This document shows, one piece after another, positions 50,226 to 58,333 of a stretch of 64,000 nucleotides of DNA. Under the pieces are notes generated by a model. The model was not told where the DNA came from. It did no database searches and worked only from the letters and a program-made list of their open reading frames with translations. Source of the stretch: Deferribacteraceae bacterium UBA6793 (GTDB lineage: Bacteria > Chrysiogenota > Deferribacteres > Deferribacterales > Geovibrionaceae). Numbering within the stretch: the first letter of the stretch is position 1; each line of letters opens with the position of its first letter. The translations under genes were made by a program, and so were the position numbers. The stretch lies in NCBI GenBank assembly GCA_002452405.1, contig DKFP01000007.1, positions 1 to 64,000 of the forward strand, written 5' to 3'.

Positions 50226-50621
50226 TTACATTGAGAATGAAGGGTCTGTGGAAGTTGTTGTATCTGTAGTAGTGTCAGTCGTAGTGTCAGTTGCGGGGTG
50301 GTTCACGTCATAGTTGTATTTGTTGCCCATGCCTGTTCCGTCCGCGGGGTGTGAACCTGTGCCGTCACCGTGTCCGCCGGCCTGTGAACCGTGACCGCCG
50401 GATGCTCCTGCTCCGGATGAGGAACCTGTTCCGCCTGATGATGAGCCACCTGAAGAGGATCCGCCTGATGATGAACCACCGGAAGATGAACCGCCTGAAG
50501 AAGATGAACTGCCGTGTCCGTGACCGCCTCCGTGTCCTCCCATGCTGCCTTTGCCGGCAAATGCCTGTCCGGATGCCATAACCATAATTGCCACTGTTAA
50601 AACTGCAATAACTTTTCTCAT
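50226..50621 (-). CDS. Small secreted Ser/Gly-rich repeat protein
   Basis: A 131-residue exported protein: signal peptide 1-22 (ASGQAFA), then GGHGGGHGHG, about five SSSGG pentapeptide repeats (about residues 38-63), a GHG-rich stretch and a C-terminal TDTTTDTTTDTTT repeat. At DNA level the repeats are 15-base and 12-base units around 50421-50512 and 50251-50294, prone to slippage. There is no cysteine and no fold I can name. First gene of the sigma/E-set operon, separated from the sigma gene by a GC hairpin. A surface or matrix protein is likely; expression under its neighbouring sigma factor is inferred. Confidence 0.75.
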   Translation of the reverse strand: MRKVIAVLTVAIMVMASGQAFAGKGSMGGHGGGHGHGSSSSSGGSSSGGSSSGGSSSGGSSSGGTGSSSGAGASGGHGSQAGGHGDGTGSHPADGTGMGNKYNYDVNHPATDTTTDTTTDTTTSTDPSFSM

Positions 50622-50783
50622 GTTGTGTCTCCTTGTTTCTATAGGGTGTTTGTACTCTCATAACGAACGACAAACTAAATGGTTACAGAAAAGTTATGAA
50701 AAAAATGACGTCCTCAAATTTTTATTATTATTTTGACTGTGACTTTTTCATTTCAAAACCATCTTATTTAATATGAGGTGCGT

Positions 50784-51833
50784 ATGAGATATTCAAAATA
50801 TATAATCCCGATGCTTCTGATGTTCAGCATTGCCCCTGCGGCACAGGCGGCGAAGTATGAGACTGCCATATTCGCAGGCGGCTGTTTCTGGTGTATGGAG
50901 CCTCCATTTTCGTTTCTGGACGGCGTTAAGGACGTTTCCGCCGGATATACCGGAGGCAAAACAGAAAACCCCACATATGAACAGGTTTCCACAGGCAGGA
51001 CAGGGCATTATGAAGCTGTGCGTGTAATTTACGACCCTGCAAAAGTCAAATATGAAAGGCTTCTTGACATATTCTGGAAGAACATCGACCCAACGGACGA
51101 CGGCGGGCAGTTTGCAGACCGGGGCACTCAGTATCTCACAGCAGTGTTCTATACAACTCCTCAGCAGAAGGCGGTTGCTGAAAAATCAAAAGAGGCGCTG
51201 GGTAAATCCGGAAAATTCAAAATGCCTATAGCAACAGCCATCCTGCCGGCAAAGAAGTTCTACGCGGCAGAGAACTACCACCAGAACTATTTCCAGACCA
51301 ATAAAGACCACTATGACAGGTATAAGGTCGGTTCCGGAAGGGCGGGGTACATCGAACGCACATGGGGAAAACAGGAGAAGAAAGTGAATCAGAAATATAA
51401 AAAACCGTCGGAAGACGAGCTTAAAAAGAGGCTGTCGCAGCTTCAGTACAACGTGACACAGAAAGAAGCCACTGAGCGTCCTTTCAGCAACGAATACTGG
51501 GACAATCACAAAGATGGCATATACGTTGATATCGCCACAGGTGAGCCGCTGTTCAGCTCAAAGGATAAGTTCGATTCCGGTACAGGCTGGCCCAGCTTCA
51601 CAAAACCCATAGATAAGTCCATGGTAACGGAGAAAGAGGATTTCAGACTCTTTTCCAAACGTACCGAAGTGCGCAGCAAATACGGCGATTCGCATCTTGG
51701 ACACGTTTTTGACGACGGACCCCAAGACAAAGGCGGTATGCGCTATTGCATAAACTCCGCGTCACTCCGTTTCATCCCGAAAGAAAATCTTGAAAAGGAA
51801 GGTTACGGCGAATACCTGAAACTGTTTAAATGA
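50784..51833 (+). CDS. msrAB: Exported bifunctional methionine sulfoxide reductase MsrAB
   Basis: A 349-residue protein with both stereospecific domains. A signal peptide (about 1-22, cut near AQA) sends it to the periplasm. MsrA carries [12 protein letters not shown] with catalytic C34, and [18 protein letters not shown]. MsrB (from about 210) carries [11 protein letters not shown] and the catalytic cysteine in [12 protein letters not shown]. The usual four zinc cysteines of MsrB are absent, so this is the zinc-free form. It repairs oxidised methionine in envelope proteins. Start ATG 50784 has GAGG ahead. It is transcribed alone. Confidence 0.95.
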   Translation: MRYSKYIIPMLLMFSIAPAAQAAKYETAIFAGGCFWCMEPPFSFLDGVKDVSAGYTGGKTENPTYEQVSTGRTGHYEAVRVIYDPAKVKYERLLDIFWKNIDPTDDGGQFADRGTQYLTAVFYTTPQQKAVAEKSKEALGKSGKFKMPIATAILPAKKFYAAENYHQNYFQTNKDHYDRYKVGSGRAGYIERTWGKQEKKVNQKYKKPSEDELKKRLSQLQYNVTQKEATERPFSNEYWDNHKDGIYVDIATGEPLFSSKDKFDSGTGWPSFTKPIDKSMVTEKEDFRLFSKRTEVRSKYGDSHLGHVFDDGPQDKGGMRYCINSASLRFIPKENLEKEGYGEYLKLFK

Positions 51834-51992
51834 GAATCTTATGTAAGGCTTTGGGATTAAGTCCGTGTCTGATGACAGAACAGTAAAAAGACAAGGCCGC
51901 CGCGTCTCTGCGTTCCTTGTGAAGCATTCTAATGCCATGTCGGGATTTATGTAAACACACCACTGCATCCATTCGTGCATGTTGTGTGCCGT

Positions 51993-52733
51993 TTACTCTT
52001 CATCCTCATTGGCTTGTGAACCGCTGTCGCCCATAACAGGATGCAGGTTGTCAACCTCACCCCTGATGCTGATGTTCTGTTTTTGTCCGGCGAATTTAAT
52101 TGTTCCGCTGAGGTCAACGTCGGAGTTGACGATATTCAGCCTGTTCAGTCTTACGGTGCCTTTCATATCCATCTCGTTTTTGTCGGATGAACGCAGATGG
52201 TTGATGGTTATCATTTTTCCTTTGGTCTCAACGTCGGTTGAGATATTCTCAAAGGGCATTTCACCCAGAGGCGTTTTCATAAGCATTTTGTCGGCTTTAA
52301 CGCTTATTTTCGAAGTGTCGGATTTGATGTCTATATTGCCTTTAACATTTACGTTGCCGTGCAGGCTGACCGGTTCTTTGATGAAGTCCAGAGCACTGCC
52401 GCTGGTTGTAACGTCAAATTCCATATCCGAGTCGGAAATCTTAGCCTGTGCCGTATAGATTCCCTTAACGTCGATGCTCATATTGCCTGTGAAAAGGGTC
52501 AGGGGCGTATGGTGAAAGGTGAAATCTCCGATTTCATTCCCATTAACTGTCACACCCGTCAGTTTGGTTGAGAACATACCGGATTCGATACCTGCATATT
52601 GGAGGCGGAACCCCATGTTTTTTGCTGATTTTGCTGCTGTGTTCTCAATGTAGGACCCGAAGGGGAAAAAAGCCCAGAGCGCCGCTGCGAACGCAAGAAT
52701 AAAAACGCCGAATGATATCAGGATTTTGTTCAT
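51993..52733 (-). CDS. Type II secretion GspN-type protein
   Basis: A 246-residue inner-membrane or periplasmic protein: one N-terminal helix (ILISFGVFILAFAAALWAFF), then a beta-rich region with 'NGNEIGDFTFHHTPLTLFTG' and repeated 'VKGNIDIKSDTSKISVKADK'-type strands, as in GspN/AsmA-like proteins of deltaproteobacterial-type T2SS. It is last in the gspG-to-gspN run and overlaps gspM by 4 bases. Its role in the machine is not established. The acidic tail (GSQANEDEE) is odd. Confidence 0.75.
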   Translation of the reverse strand: MNKILISFGVFILAFAAALWAFFPFGSYIENTAAKSAKNMGFRLQYAGIESGMFSTKLTGVTVNGNEIGDFTFHHTPLTLFTGNMSIDVKGIYTAQAKISDSDMEFDVTTSGSALDFIKEPVSLHGNVNVKGNIDIKSDTSKISVKADKMLMKTPLGEMPFENISTDVETKGKMITINHLRSSDKNEMDMKGTVRLNRLNIVNSDVDLSGTIKFAGQKQNISIRGEVDNLHPVMGDSGSQANEDEE

Positions 52734-53185
52734 GATTTCTCGGCCTGTATCACAAGATTAAGGCGTTTTTCGTTATCAAATCTTTTGCTTATTTTAACGC
52801 TGTTCAGTTTTATGTTTGATCTGCCTTCGAGGATACGGATGAAGCTGACCGCTTCGTCCCCTGTTACACTGTCCACGCGGAAGGAGACCGATTCGCCGCC
52901 CTGAACGTTTATAGGTTTCATATCGCCGAGACGGCTAGAAAGCCCCAGAGCCTCTGCGCTGGTCTCTATGAAGCTGAGAAGTCCTTCCTCAACTTTCGGA
53001 CTCTGCACGGGAGCTTTGAGCGTCTGCATGTAATAATCCAGAGCCTTTCCTGTTTTTTCTATTGTGTCGGTGTACGCGGTCTCAGCCTTTGCCGTTGCGG
53101 AGCTGAAACCCGAATATGTCCAGTAGAATACGAGGAAAATCACCCCGCATATCAGTGCTGTTAAGGTTAATTTATCTCTGTTCAC
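52730..53185 (-). CDS. gspM: Type II secretion inner-membrane protein GspM
   Basis: A 151-residue bitopic protein: a short N-terminus, one membrane helix (LTLTALICGVIFLVFYWTYS), a coiled-coil stretch and a C-terminal ferredoxin-like half (SVTGDEAVSFIRILEGRSNI). GspM pairs with GspL to hold the GspE ATPase at the membrane. Identity is by topology and position between gspL and gspN, since GspM sequences diverge. It overlaps both neighbours by 4 bases. Confidence 0.82.
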   Translation of the reverse strand: MNRDKLTLTALICGVIFLVFYWTYSGFSSATAKAETAYTDTIEKTGKALDYYMQTLKAPVQSPKVEEGLLSFIETSAEALGLSSRLGDMKPINVQGGESVSFRVDSVTGDEAVSFIRILEGRSNIKLNSVKISKRFDNEKRLNLVIQAEKS

Positions 53186-54168
53186 TGCTGAAACCTCAAT
53201 GTGAAGGTGATGTTTCCGTCCTGCTTTTTGGTGTCAAGGAGGTTTATCTCCTTGCCTGTCTCTTTTTTAAGCTGTTTGCGGAAATCCTCTATAAAGGCGT
53301 AGTCGGAGGTTACTCCTTCGTAAACCACGCTTCTGTTTTTGATGTCTATTGAGTTTGCCGTTATCCTTTCGGACTGCGCACGGCTTATCTGCTCAAGGAT
53401 TGCGAGAGTTTCAAACGATGCCCCGCCGCCAGCTTTTTCGGCTTTGAACTTGAGCTGACCATAGGGGTCGGACGTGTCGGCGACGTGTGCCTGCTGGTAG
53501 ATACGGTTCAGCATTCCGTCAGCCCGCTGTGCCTTGTTGTCCTGATATGCGTAGCGGAACCACAGACCGAGCACAAAGAGCGCGTATATCACAACCAGCG
53601 CTATGATATGGAATTTATATTCGCCCAGAGCCGCTTTCGGTGCTTTAACGAAGGGTATTGTGAGGGCGGAGGAAGACGGAACCTGCGTGGGTTTCGGTGA
53701 GTTCTGCCCCTGTTTTTCGATATGGGTGATTATGCCGTCCTCGGACTGGATGGAGGTGTCGGCATAGGTGTGTACGAATGTTTCCGTTGTGCCGTAGCGG
53801 ATTGCCATGGGGCTTGTCACTCTGCCGGCTTTGTTCAAAACGGACATCATGTTTCTGTTTTCCGTGAGGTCGGGTTTAAGCATACATATAAGGAAGTTGT
53901 CTCCTTTTTTCATATATGCGAAGTTGGACGTGAGTTCCGCCGGAAACTGTGACGAGAGGTAGTTGCGGATGAACATATCCGTTTTTCTTTTTGGCGCCTG
54001 CGGAAACTCCATTCCGGTGTAAAAGAATGAGGTGTCGTCAATTATCAGGTTATATCCTGATTTCATAGAGAGTACAGCCGCCTGATCCACAGGGGTTTTC
54101 GCGGCTTCTGTCAGAATAAAAAAATCGGAACCGCCCGTCAGAAGGATTGTGTTAGTAGTAGTCTCCAT
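53182..54168 (-). CDS. gspL: Type II secretion inner-membrane protein GspL
   Basis: A 328-residue protein. The N-terminal cytoplasmic part (to about 190) is actin-like and recruits GspE. One membrane helix lies near 188-208 (FHIIALVVIYALFVLGLWFR). The periplasmic part is a ferredoxin-like domain with a late 'KRQ'-type strand near the C-terminus (INLLDTKKQDGNITFTLRFQ). The domain order identifies GspL although motifs are weak. It overlaps gspK by 17 bases and gspM by 4. Confidence 0.85.
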   Translation of the reverse strand: METTTNTILLTGGSDFFILTEAAKTPVDQAAVLSMKSGYNLIIDDTSFFYTGMEFPQAPKRKTDMFIRNYLSSQFPAELTSNFAYMKKGDNFLICMLKPDLTENRNMMSVLNKAGRVTSPMAIRYGTTETFVHTYADTSIQSEDGIITHIEKQGQNSPKPTQVPSSSALTIPFVKAPKAALGEYKFHIIALVVIYALFVLGLWFRYAYQDNKAQRADGMLNRIYQQAHVADTSDPYGQLKFKAEKAGGGASFETLAILEQISRAQSERITANSIDIKNRSVVYEGVTSDYAFIEDFRKQLKKETGKEINLLDTKKQDGNITFTLRFQQ

Positions 54169-55072
54169 CTAAACCTGCCATAAATCTTATAACTGCTGTA
54201 TTTGTGCCCTCTTTGCTTATCAGGGCGTGATAGAAACGGGGAACATCGTTTAAGGTTATCTCAACCCTGACATAAAATAAAGTGCTTTTTACGGTGATGT
54301 AGGGCAGTACCTTCAGATATACGTCCGAGGGAACGCCGAATTCTTTCTGTATGTTCGAAACGTCTTTCAGTTCGTCTTTCTTTGTATAGTCTGCAATCTG
54401 CTCTGCATAGTCTTCCAGCTCCGGAAGGAACATTTTTATGGTGGCTTCGGATGCAAAGTTCAGGTTAATTGCGTTGCCGTCATCCTGCGACGTAAAATAT
54501 TTTATCAGCTTATTGTAGTTGTCCGGATTTTTTGAGAGAATCCTGAGCTCCGTTATGGTTTCGAGGGGTGAGTTCTTTGTCTTGAACTCCATGCCGGAAT
54601 ATTCGTAACCTCCGTTTTCGTTACCGCCGACGGAAGTGTCGCTGTCTGCGTCTATATAGTCGAGAATCTCCGCACAGTCCATGTCTTCTATCTGTTCTTC
54701 ATCAACAATTTCGTCGCACGCCTTTCTGAAGCGCTCGGCATCGTATTTTTTGCTCTCCACCATATCGTTAAGAGGAATCTTTGCGTTAATCGGTGTGACG
54801 GATATTGAAACAGTTCCGTATGGCACCTCTGTAAGGGGTATCATTGCCCAGTCCTCTTCGCGGGAATCGTAAGAATTGTCGTCGTCTTCAAGTATCTGCT
54901 CAACAGCGGTCACGGCGGACATTGCATAAATGTGGGACTGGTTCTCATAAAAATCGTCGGAAACGTTTGTAAAGTTCTCCATGCTCTTTTCATAGACGTA
55001 TATGGCGGCGGATGCACCGAACGCTATGAATATCAGAACGAAGATCAGTACGGAGCCTTTGCTGTTTCTCAT
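54152..55072 (-). CDS. gspK: Type II secretion minor pseudopilin GspK
   Basis: A 306-residue prepilin-like protein with a short leader ending KG and a hydrophobic stalk (SVLIFVLIFIAFGASAAIYV). A large globular part follows, with helical-hairpin segments such as PLNDMVESKKYDAERFRKAC and NLNFASEATIKMFLPELEDY, the T2SK/SAM-like domains. GspK caps the pseudopilus with GspI and GspJ. It lacks the glutamate at position +5 of the mature protein, as GspK does. Four-base overlap with gspJ. Confidence 0.9.
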   Translation of the reverse strand: MRNSKGSVLIFVLIFIAFGASAAIYVYEKSMENFTNVSDDFYENQSHIYAMSAVTAVEQILEDDDNSYDSREEDWAMIPLTEVPYGTVSISVTPINAKIPLNDMVESKKYDAERFRKACDEIVDEEQIEDMDCAEILDYIDADSDTSVGGNENGGYEYSGMEFKTKNSPLETITELRILSKNPDNYNKLIKYFTSQDDGNAINLNFASEATIKMFLPELEDYAEQIADYTKKDELKDVSNIQKEFGVPSDVYLKVLPYITVKSTLFYVRVEITLNDVPRFYHALISKEGTNTAVIRFMAGLDGDYY

Positions 55073-55692
55073 TCGTTTTCCGCCATATCAGCAGGTATGT
55101 CCGTTGACGATGAATCGGTTGACGAAGCGCTGCCGGAAGCCGACTGTGCCGCATTCGTAAGCCCTTTTGATGTGAAGCCGCAGCCCGCCACAAATTCAAC
55201 GGGTATATCCTTATATTTGAAAGACACCTGAATTATGGTGTCGGTGCTGTCGTAGTCTTCGGTGAAGCGGTAGCCGTTGTGGGAATAGACAGTGAAATCG
55301 GTGACCTCAGGCAGCAGCCTCAGCTCCCATTCATATCCTAAGTCGGTCTGTTCCTCTTTGCGTATGAGCCATCCGTCGTCGTCCACGTAATACGTTATGT
55401 CAACGGGCATGGCGCGGTCGAGTTTTATGGTGTTCAGGCTGGTGAATTTCAGTACGGCGTTCTTGCCTGCGTTGTTAATGGTGAGGGAATCCTGATAAAG
55501 CTGCAAAAGGTCGGGTTTGAAGAGTTTTCGGGACGATATCAGAAGGACGTTCGCCCTGTTGCTCTTTTCCGCCGCCTCTTTAGATGCGAGAACTGAGTTG
55601 AAAAGCGAATAGACCCCCATCACAACGAAGGATGAGATGACAAGGGCAATAAGCATTTCTATCAGAGTAAAGCCGCTGTTACTGCGCTTCAT
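55069..55692 (-). CDS. gspJ: Type II secretion minor pseudopilin GspJ
   Basis: From the ATG at 55692 this is 207 residues: leader MKRSNSG, then FTLIEMLIALVISSFVVMGV with glutamate at +5, the prepilin mark, and a mature part including DITYYVDDDGWLIRKEEQTD. It joins GspI and GspK at the tip. An upstream in-frame start (55746) lies inside gspI and gives an extra 18 residues before the leader, so I reject it. The end of the protein is Ser/Ala-rich. Confidence 0.88.
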   Translation of the reverse strand: MKRSNSGFTLIEMLIALVISSFVVMGVYSLFNSVLASKEAAEKSNRANVLLISSRKLFKPDLLQLYQDSLTINNAGKNAVLKFTSLNTIKLDRAMPVDITYYVDDDGWLIRKEEQTDLGYEWELRLLPEVTDFTVYSHNGYRFTEDYDSTDTIIQVSFKYKDIPVEFVAGCGFTSKGLTNAAQSASGSASSTDSSSTDIPADMAENE

Positions 55693-56017
55693 AATAGTAG
55701 TACACCGATTTTGCGTCCTTCGCCTCGCAGGTGAGTTTGATTTCATCCACTCCGGGATAGAGCGCTTTGCCTGCTTCGGTTGTAAATTTTATTTTTGTGC
55801 CATCAGGCATGTTCTTGGTTTCGTTAAAATTTCTGCCAGGGTAATTCATCTGTTCCAGAACCCGCAGGTAGCCCGCTTCGTTTACATATGCCTTGCGCAC
55901 AGAGTATTCCGAAGCGTTCAGGGATACAAACGTCAGCCTGTATATTCCCAGCATACTGAGCGAGAGAATCGCCAGCGCTATCAGTATCTCTATCAGGGTG
56001 AAACCTTTGCAGCTCAT
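55679..56017 (-). CDS. gspI: Type II secretion minor pseudopilin GspI
   Basis: A 112-residue protein: leader MSCKG, then FTLIEILIALAILSLSMLGI, with glutamate at +5. The mature part is short (about 105 residues), with 'RKAYVNEAGYLRVLEQMNYP', which fits GspI. It has an overlap with gspJ of 14 bases and with gspH of 4 bases. It is part of the tightly packed gspG-to-gspN operon. Confidence 0.88.
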   Translation of the reverse strand: MSCKGFTLIEILIALAILSLSMLGIYRLTFVSLNASEYSVRKAYVNEAGYLRVLEQMNYPGRNFNETKNMPDGTKIKFTTEAGKALYPGVDEIKLTCEAKDAKSVYYYYEAQ

Positions 56018-56439
56018 TTAACAACCGCCGTTGTGAGCATTGGGTATGACTGAACAACCTTGCCGTTGGCAATTTCAATTTCAAAATCGTCGAAGATGCC
56101 GTCCGGATAGAAATATATATAGTATTCAATGCCGTTTATATTTTTGTCATTGATCTTGACGCTGTCAACTTTGCCGAGGGGGATTGTGACTGTTTTGCCG
56201 TCTGAAAGGAGGAGGTCATCCGTACCTACGGTGCCCTTTATGAACACTTGTCGGTTAAGGTCTTTCGCAGCCTTTAACTGAGACTGAATCAGCTCGTTGA
56301 AAAAGGATTCGTCCCCGCCGCCCTTAACGGTTTTTTCCGCCAGCGAGGGCGACAGGGAGATGAATCCGAGTCCCATTATAACCATTACAACCAGAAGCTC
56401 CACAAGAGTGAAGCCGCAGGTGTTATTCTGTTTTGTCAT
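56014..56439 (-). CDS. gspH: Type II secretion minor pseudopilin GspH
   Basis: A 141-residue protein: leader MTKQNNTCG, then [20 protein letters not shown] with glutamate at +5, then a beta-rich part with '[20 protein letters not shown]' and a [14 protein letters not shown] segment near the end, typical of GspH. Overlaps gspG by 17 bases, which suggests coupling. Alternative ATG starts would lengthen the leader only. Confidence 0.88.
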   Translation of the reverse strand: MTKQNNTCGFTLVELLVVMVIMGLGFISLSPSLAEKTVKGGGDESFFNELIQSQLKAAKDLNRQVFIKGTVGTDDLLLSDGKTVTIPLGKVDSVKINDKNINGIEYYIYFYPDGIFDDFEIEIANGKVVQSYPMLTTAVVK

Positions 56440-56857
56440 TAAAGCTCTTTATATCCGCGTTAACGCCTTCGCCGCCCTCTTTTCTGTCGGCTCCGTAGCA
56501 TACTATTTCATAGTCGCGGTCTTCATCGCCGGGGCTTCTGTAAACGTAGTCTCCGCCCCACGGGTCTTTCGGCAGTTCTTCGAGGTATCCGCCTTTCTTA
56601 AAACTGGTGGGTACGGGATCTATTGTGGTTTCTTTCACCAGAGCCTCAAGTCCCTGTTCTGTGGTGGGGTATATGCTGTTTTCCAGCTTGTATATCTTGA
56701 GCGCCGCCTCGATAGCTTTGATATCAAGTTTTGCTCTTGTCATTCTTGCCTCGTCGGGTTTGTCTAGAATTTTCGGAACCAGAAGTGTTCCCAGAATACC
56801 GAGGATGACAAGCACCACCAGTATCTCGATGATAGTAAAGCCCTTACTGTTTTTCAT
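56423..56857 (-). CDS. gspG: Type II secretion major pseudopilin GspG
   Basis: From the ATG at 56857, 144 residues: leader MKNSKG, then [20 protein letters not shown], with the glutamate at +5. The mature part has [32 protein letters not shown] and [18 protein letters not shown], the GspG calcium-site region and a diagnostic match. It is the main subunit of the pseudopilus. It is the first gene of the minus operon, and GAGGTGCAG lies just upstream. An upstream ATG at 56869 is possible but makes a longer leader. Confidence 0.95.
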   Translation of the reverse strand: MKNSKGFTIIEILVVLVILGILGTLLVPKILDKPDEARMTRAKLDIKAIEAALKIYKLENSIYPTTEQGLEALVKETTIDPVPTSFKKGGYLEELPKDPWGGDYVYRSPGDEDRDYEIVCYGADRKEGGEGVNADIKSFNDKTE

Positions 56858-56949
56858 TCTGCACCTCAATCAAATCGGTTTTATCTTAGGTGTTATTATA
56901 TTTGACAAACCACCCAGATTCAATAGATGATTTGTCTCGACAGGCAATA

Positions 56950-57018
56950 AACGGATGAGACTGCTTCGCCTTCGGTTCGCTCAGACGGCAGAGGCGGTCT
57001 CTGCAAGCGGAGCGGTTA
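56950..57018. repeat. REP-like intergenic palindromic repeat, copy 3
   Basis: GATGAGACTGCTTCGCC at the left and CGGTCTCTGCAAGCGGAGCGG at the right lie between the divergent T2SS halves, ending 7 bases before the CPBP protease start. It is a degenerate member of the family at 37.2, 39.1 and 63.1 kb. Confidence 0.6.
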
Positions 57019-57024
57019 AGACAG

Positions 57025-57438
57025 ATGTTCCTGCCATATAAGAAGACAGACATAACCCTGCTTTTGTTTTTTATTTTTTTAGGTTTTTTCTGGATATGGC
57101 TGCGTCTGCTGTCCGGAGGCAGATTTGTTATGCCCTCGCTTTATATGATGTCGGTTTTTTTTGTTTTCGCTCCTGTCGCCGAAGAGATTTTCTTTCGCGG
57201 CTTTGTTCAAAACTGGCTTAAAAAGCGTGTCTCATCAATTGCTTTCGGTGTGTCAGGTGCTAATGTTCTCACCTCTGTTTTGTTTGCAGTGGTTCATATT
57301 GCCGGGTGGGGAGCTGAACACGGGCTTATGGTTTTCGCACCATCGCTTATAATAGGCATTTTATATGACAGAACCGGAAGAGTTTCCTTTGCAATCTTGC
57401 TACATAGTATATATAATCTCAATGCAGCGGTTGTCTGA
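57025..57438 (+). CDS. CPBP-family intramembrane glutamic protease
   Basis: A 137-residue membrane protein with four to five helices. The catalytic EExxxR motif is in PVAEEIFFRGFVQNW near residue 48, a conserved histidine follows in FAVVHIAGWG, and HSIYNLNAAVV gives the last histidine/asparagine motif. That is the CPBP (Abi/CAAX) protease set, though members are often about 200 residues, so this is a short form. Substrates are unknown. It directly precedes gspC and may be in its transcript. A link to processing surface or secreted proteins is only conjecture. Confidence 0.85.
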   Translation: MFLPYKKTDITLLLFFIFLGFFWIWLRLLSGGRFVMPSLYMMSVFFVFAPVAEEIFFRGFVQNWLKKRVSSIAFGVSGANVLTSVLFAVVHIAGWGAEHGLMVFAPSLIIGILYDRTGRVSFAILLHSIYNLNAAVV

Positions 57439-57466
57439 CACATGCACCTATGCGGAAAAAAGCGGA

Positions 57467-58333
57467 ATGATGAAAATTAATTATAACTATATTGTCTATC
57501 CTGTTGCAGCAGGAGTATTTATTGCCTGGGCAATAACAGGCTTTTTACAGTACCGCTCCACTGCGAATATCTCTCTCGGCGCAGAGGGCAGAGGCGCGCG
57601 TCTTAGCGTCAGCAGCGAACCCAGCACGGAGTTCATCGTACAGAAGAATATCTTTAAAGCGGAAACGCTCTCTGTTAAGGGTACTCTGGATGCGGTTGGT
57701 TTCGAACCGTCCGTTAACCCCGACGGAACGCAGCAGGTTCCTGCACAGGATGCCGGCGGACTTAAACTTGTGGGTGTATTGAAAGGCGCAGGCGAATCTT
57801 TTGCCATCCTTAAAAAGCAGGACGGCAAAAACCTTGTTCTCAGACAGGGATTTGAGAAAGATGGTGTGTTGCTTGTATCCGCAGGCGAAACAGAAGTTGA
57901 AATAGAACAGAACGGAGTGCGAAGCAAGCTCTCCCTCGACATAAAAGATCCCATGGCGGGACAAAACCAGAACAGTCCTTCCGCAGCCGCATCTTCGGTT
58001 CCGAGCGGTGTGGACAGAAAGACCATTCCAAGACGAACCGTCATAGAAAAACTTTCAAATATAAACTCCGTGATGAAGTCAGTGGCTATAAACCCTTATG
58101 ATCGTGACGGAAAATTTGTCGGCTACCGCCTTTCCAGAATGAAGCCCGATTCGGCTCTGGTGCAGATGGGGCTTATATCCGGCGATGTGATCATCCGGCT
58201 TAACGGAAAAGACCTGAAAAACCCCACCGTTTTCTTTGATACCCTTGCAAATGCGGAAAATCTGAGCGCCCTTACGCTTGATATAGAAAGAGCACAGCAG
58301 AAAAAGACCATATATGTGGAGATAAAAGGATGA
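57467..58333 (+). CDS. gspC: Type II secretion inner-membrane protein GspC
   Basis: From the ATG at 57467, 288 residues: a membrane helix near 8-28 (IVYPVAAGVFIAWAITGFLQ), a homology region (IVQKNIFKAETLSVKGT, then GGLKLVGVLKGAGESFAILK) that binds GspD, and a C-terminal PDZ domain (GYRLSRMKPDSALVQMGLIS). Upstream in-frame codons start inside the CPBP gene and add a useless N-terminus. It ends 4 bases into gspD. First of the plus-strand gsp genes. Confidence 0.9.
   Translation: MMKINYNYIVYPVAAGVFIAWAITGFLQYRSTANISLGAEGRGARLSVSSEPSTEFIVQKNIFKAETLSVKGTLDAVGFEPSVNPDGTQQVPAQDAGGLKLVGVLKGAGESFAILKKQDGKNLVLRQGFEKDGVLLVSAGETEVEIEQNGVRSKLSLDIKDPMAGQNQNSPSAAASSVPSGVDRKTIPRRTVIEKLSNINSVMKSVAINPYDRDGKFVGYRLSRMKPDSALVQMGLISGDVIIRLNGKDLKNPTVFFDTLANAENLSALTLDIERAQQKKTIYVEIKG

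Noticed and set aside
50251..50512. CRISPR-like tandem repeats
   Set aside because: Units are 12-15 bases without spacers and code for SSSGG and TDTT repeats in a secreted protein.
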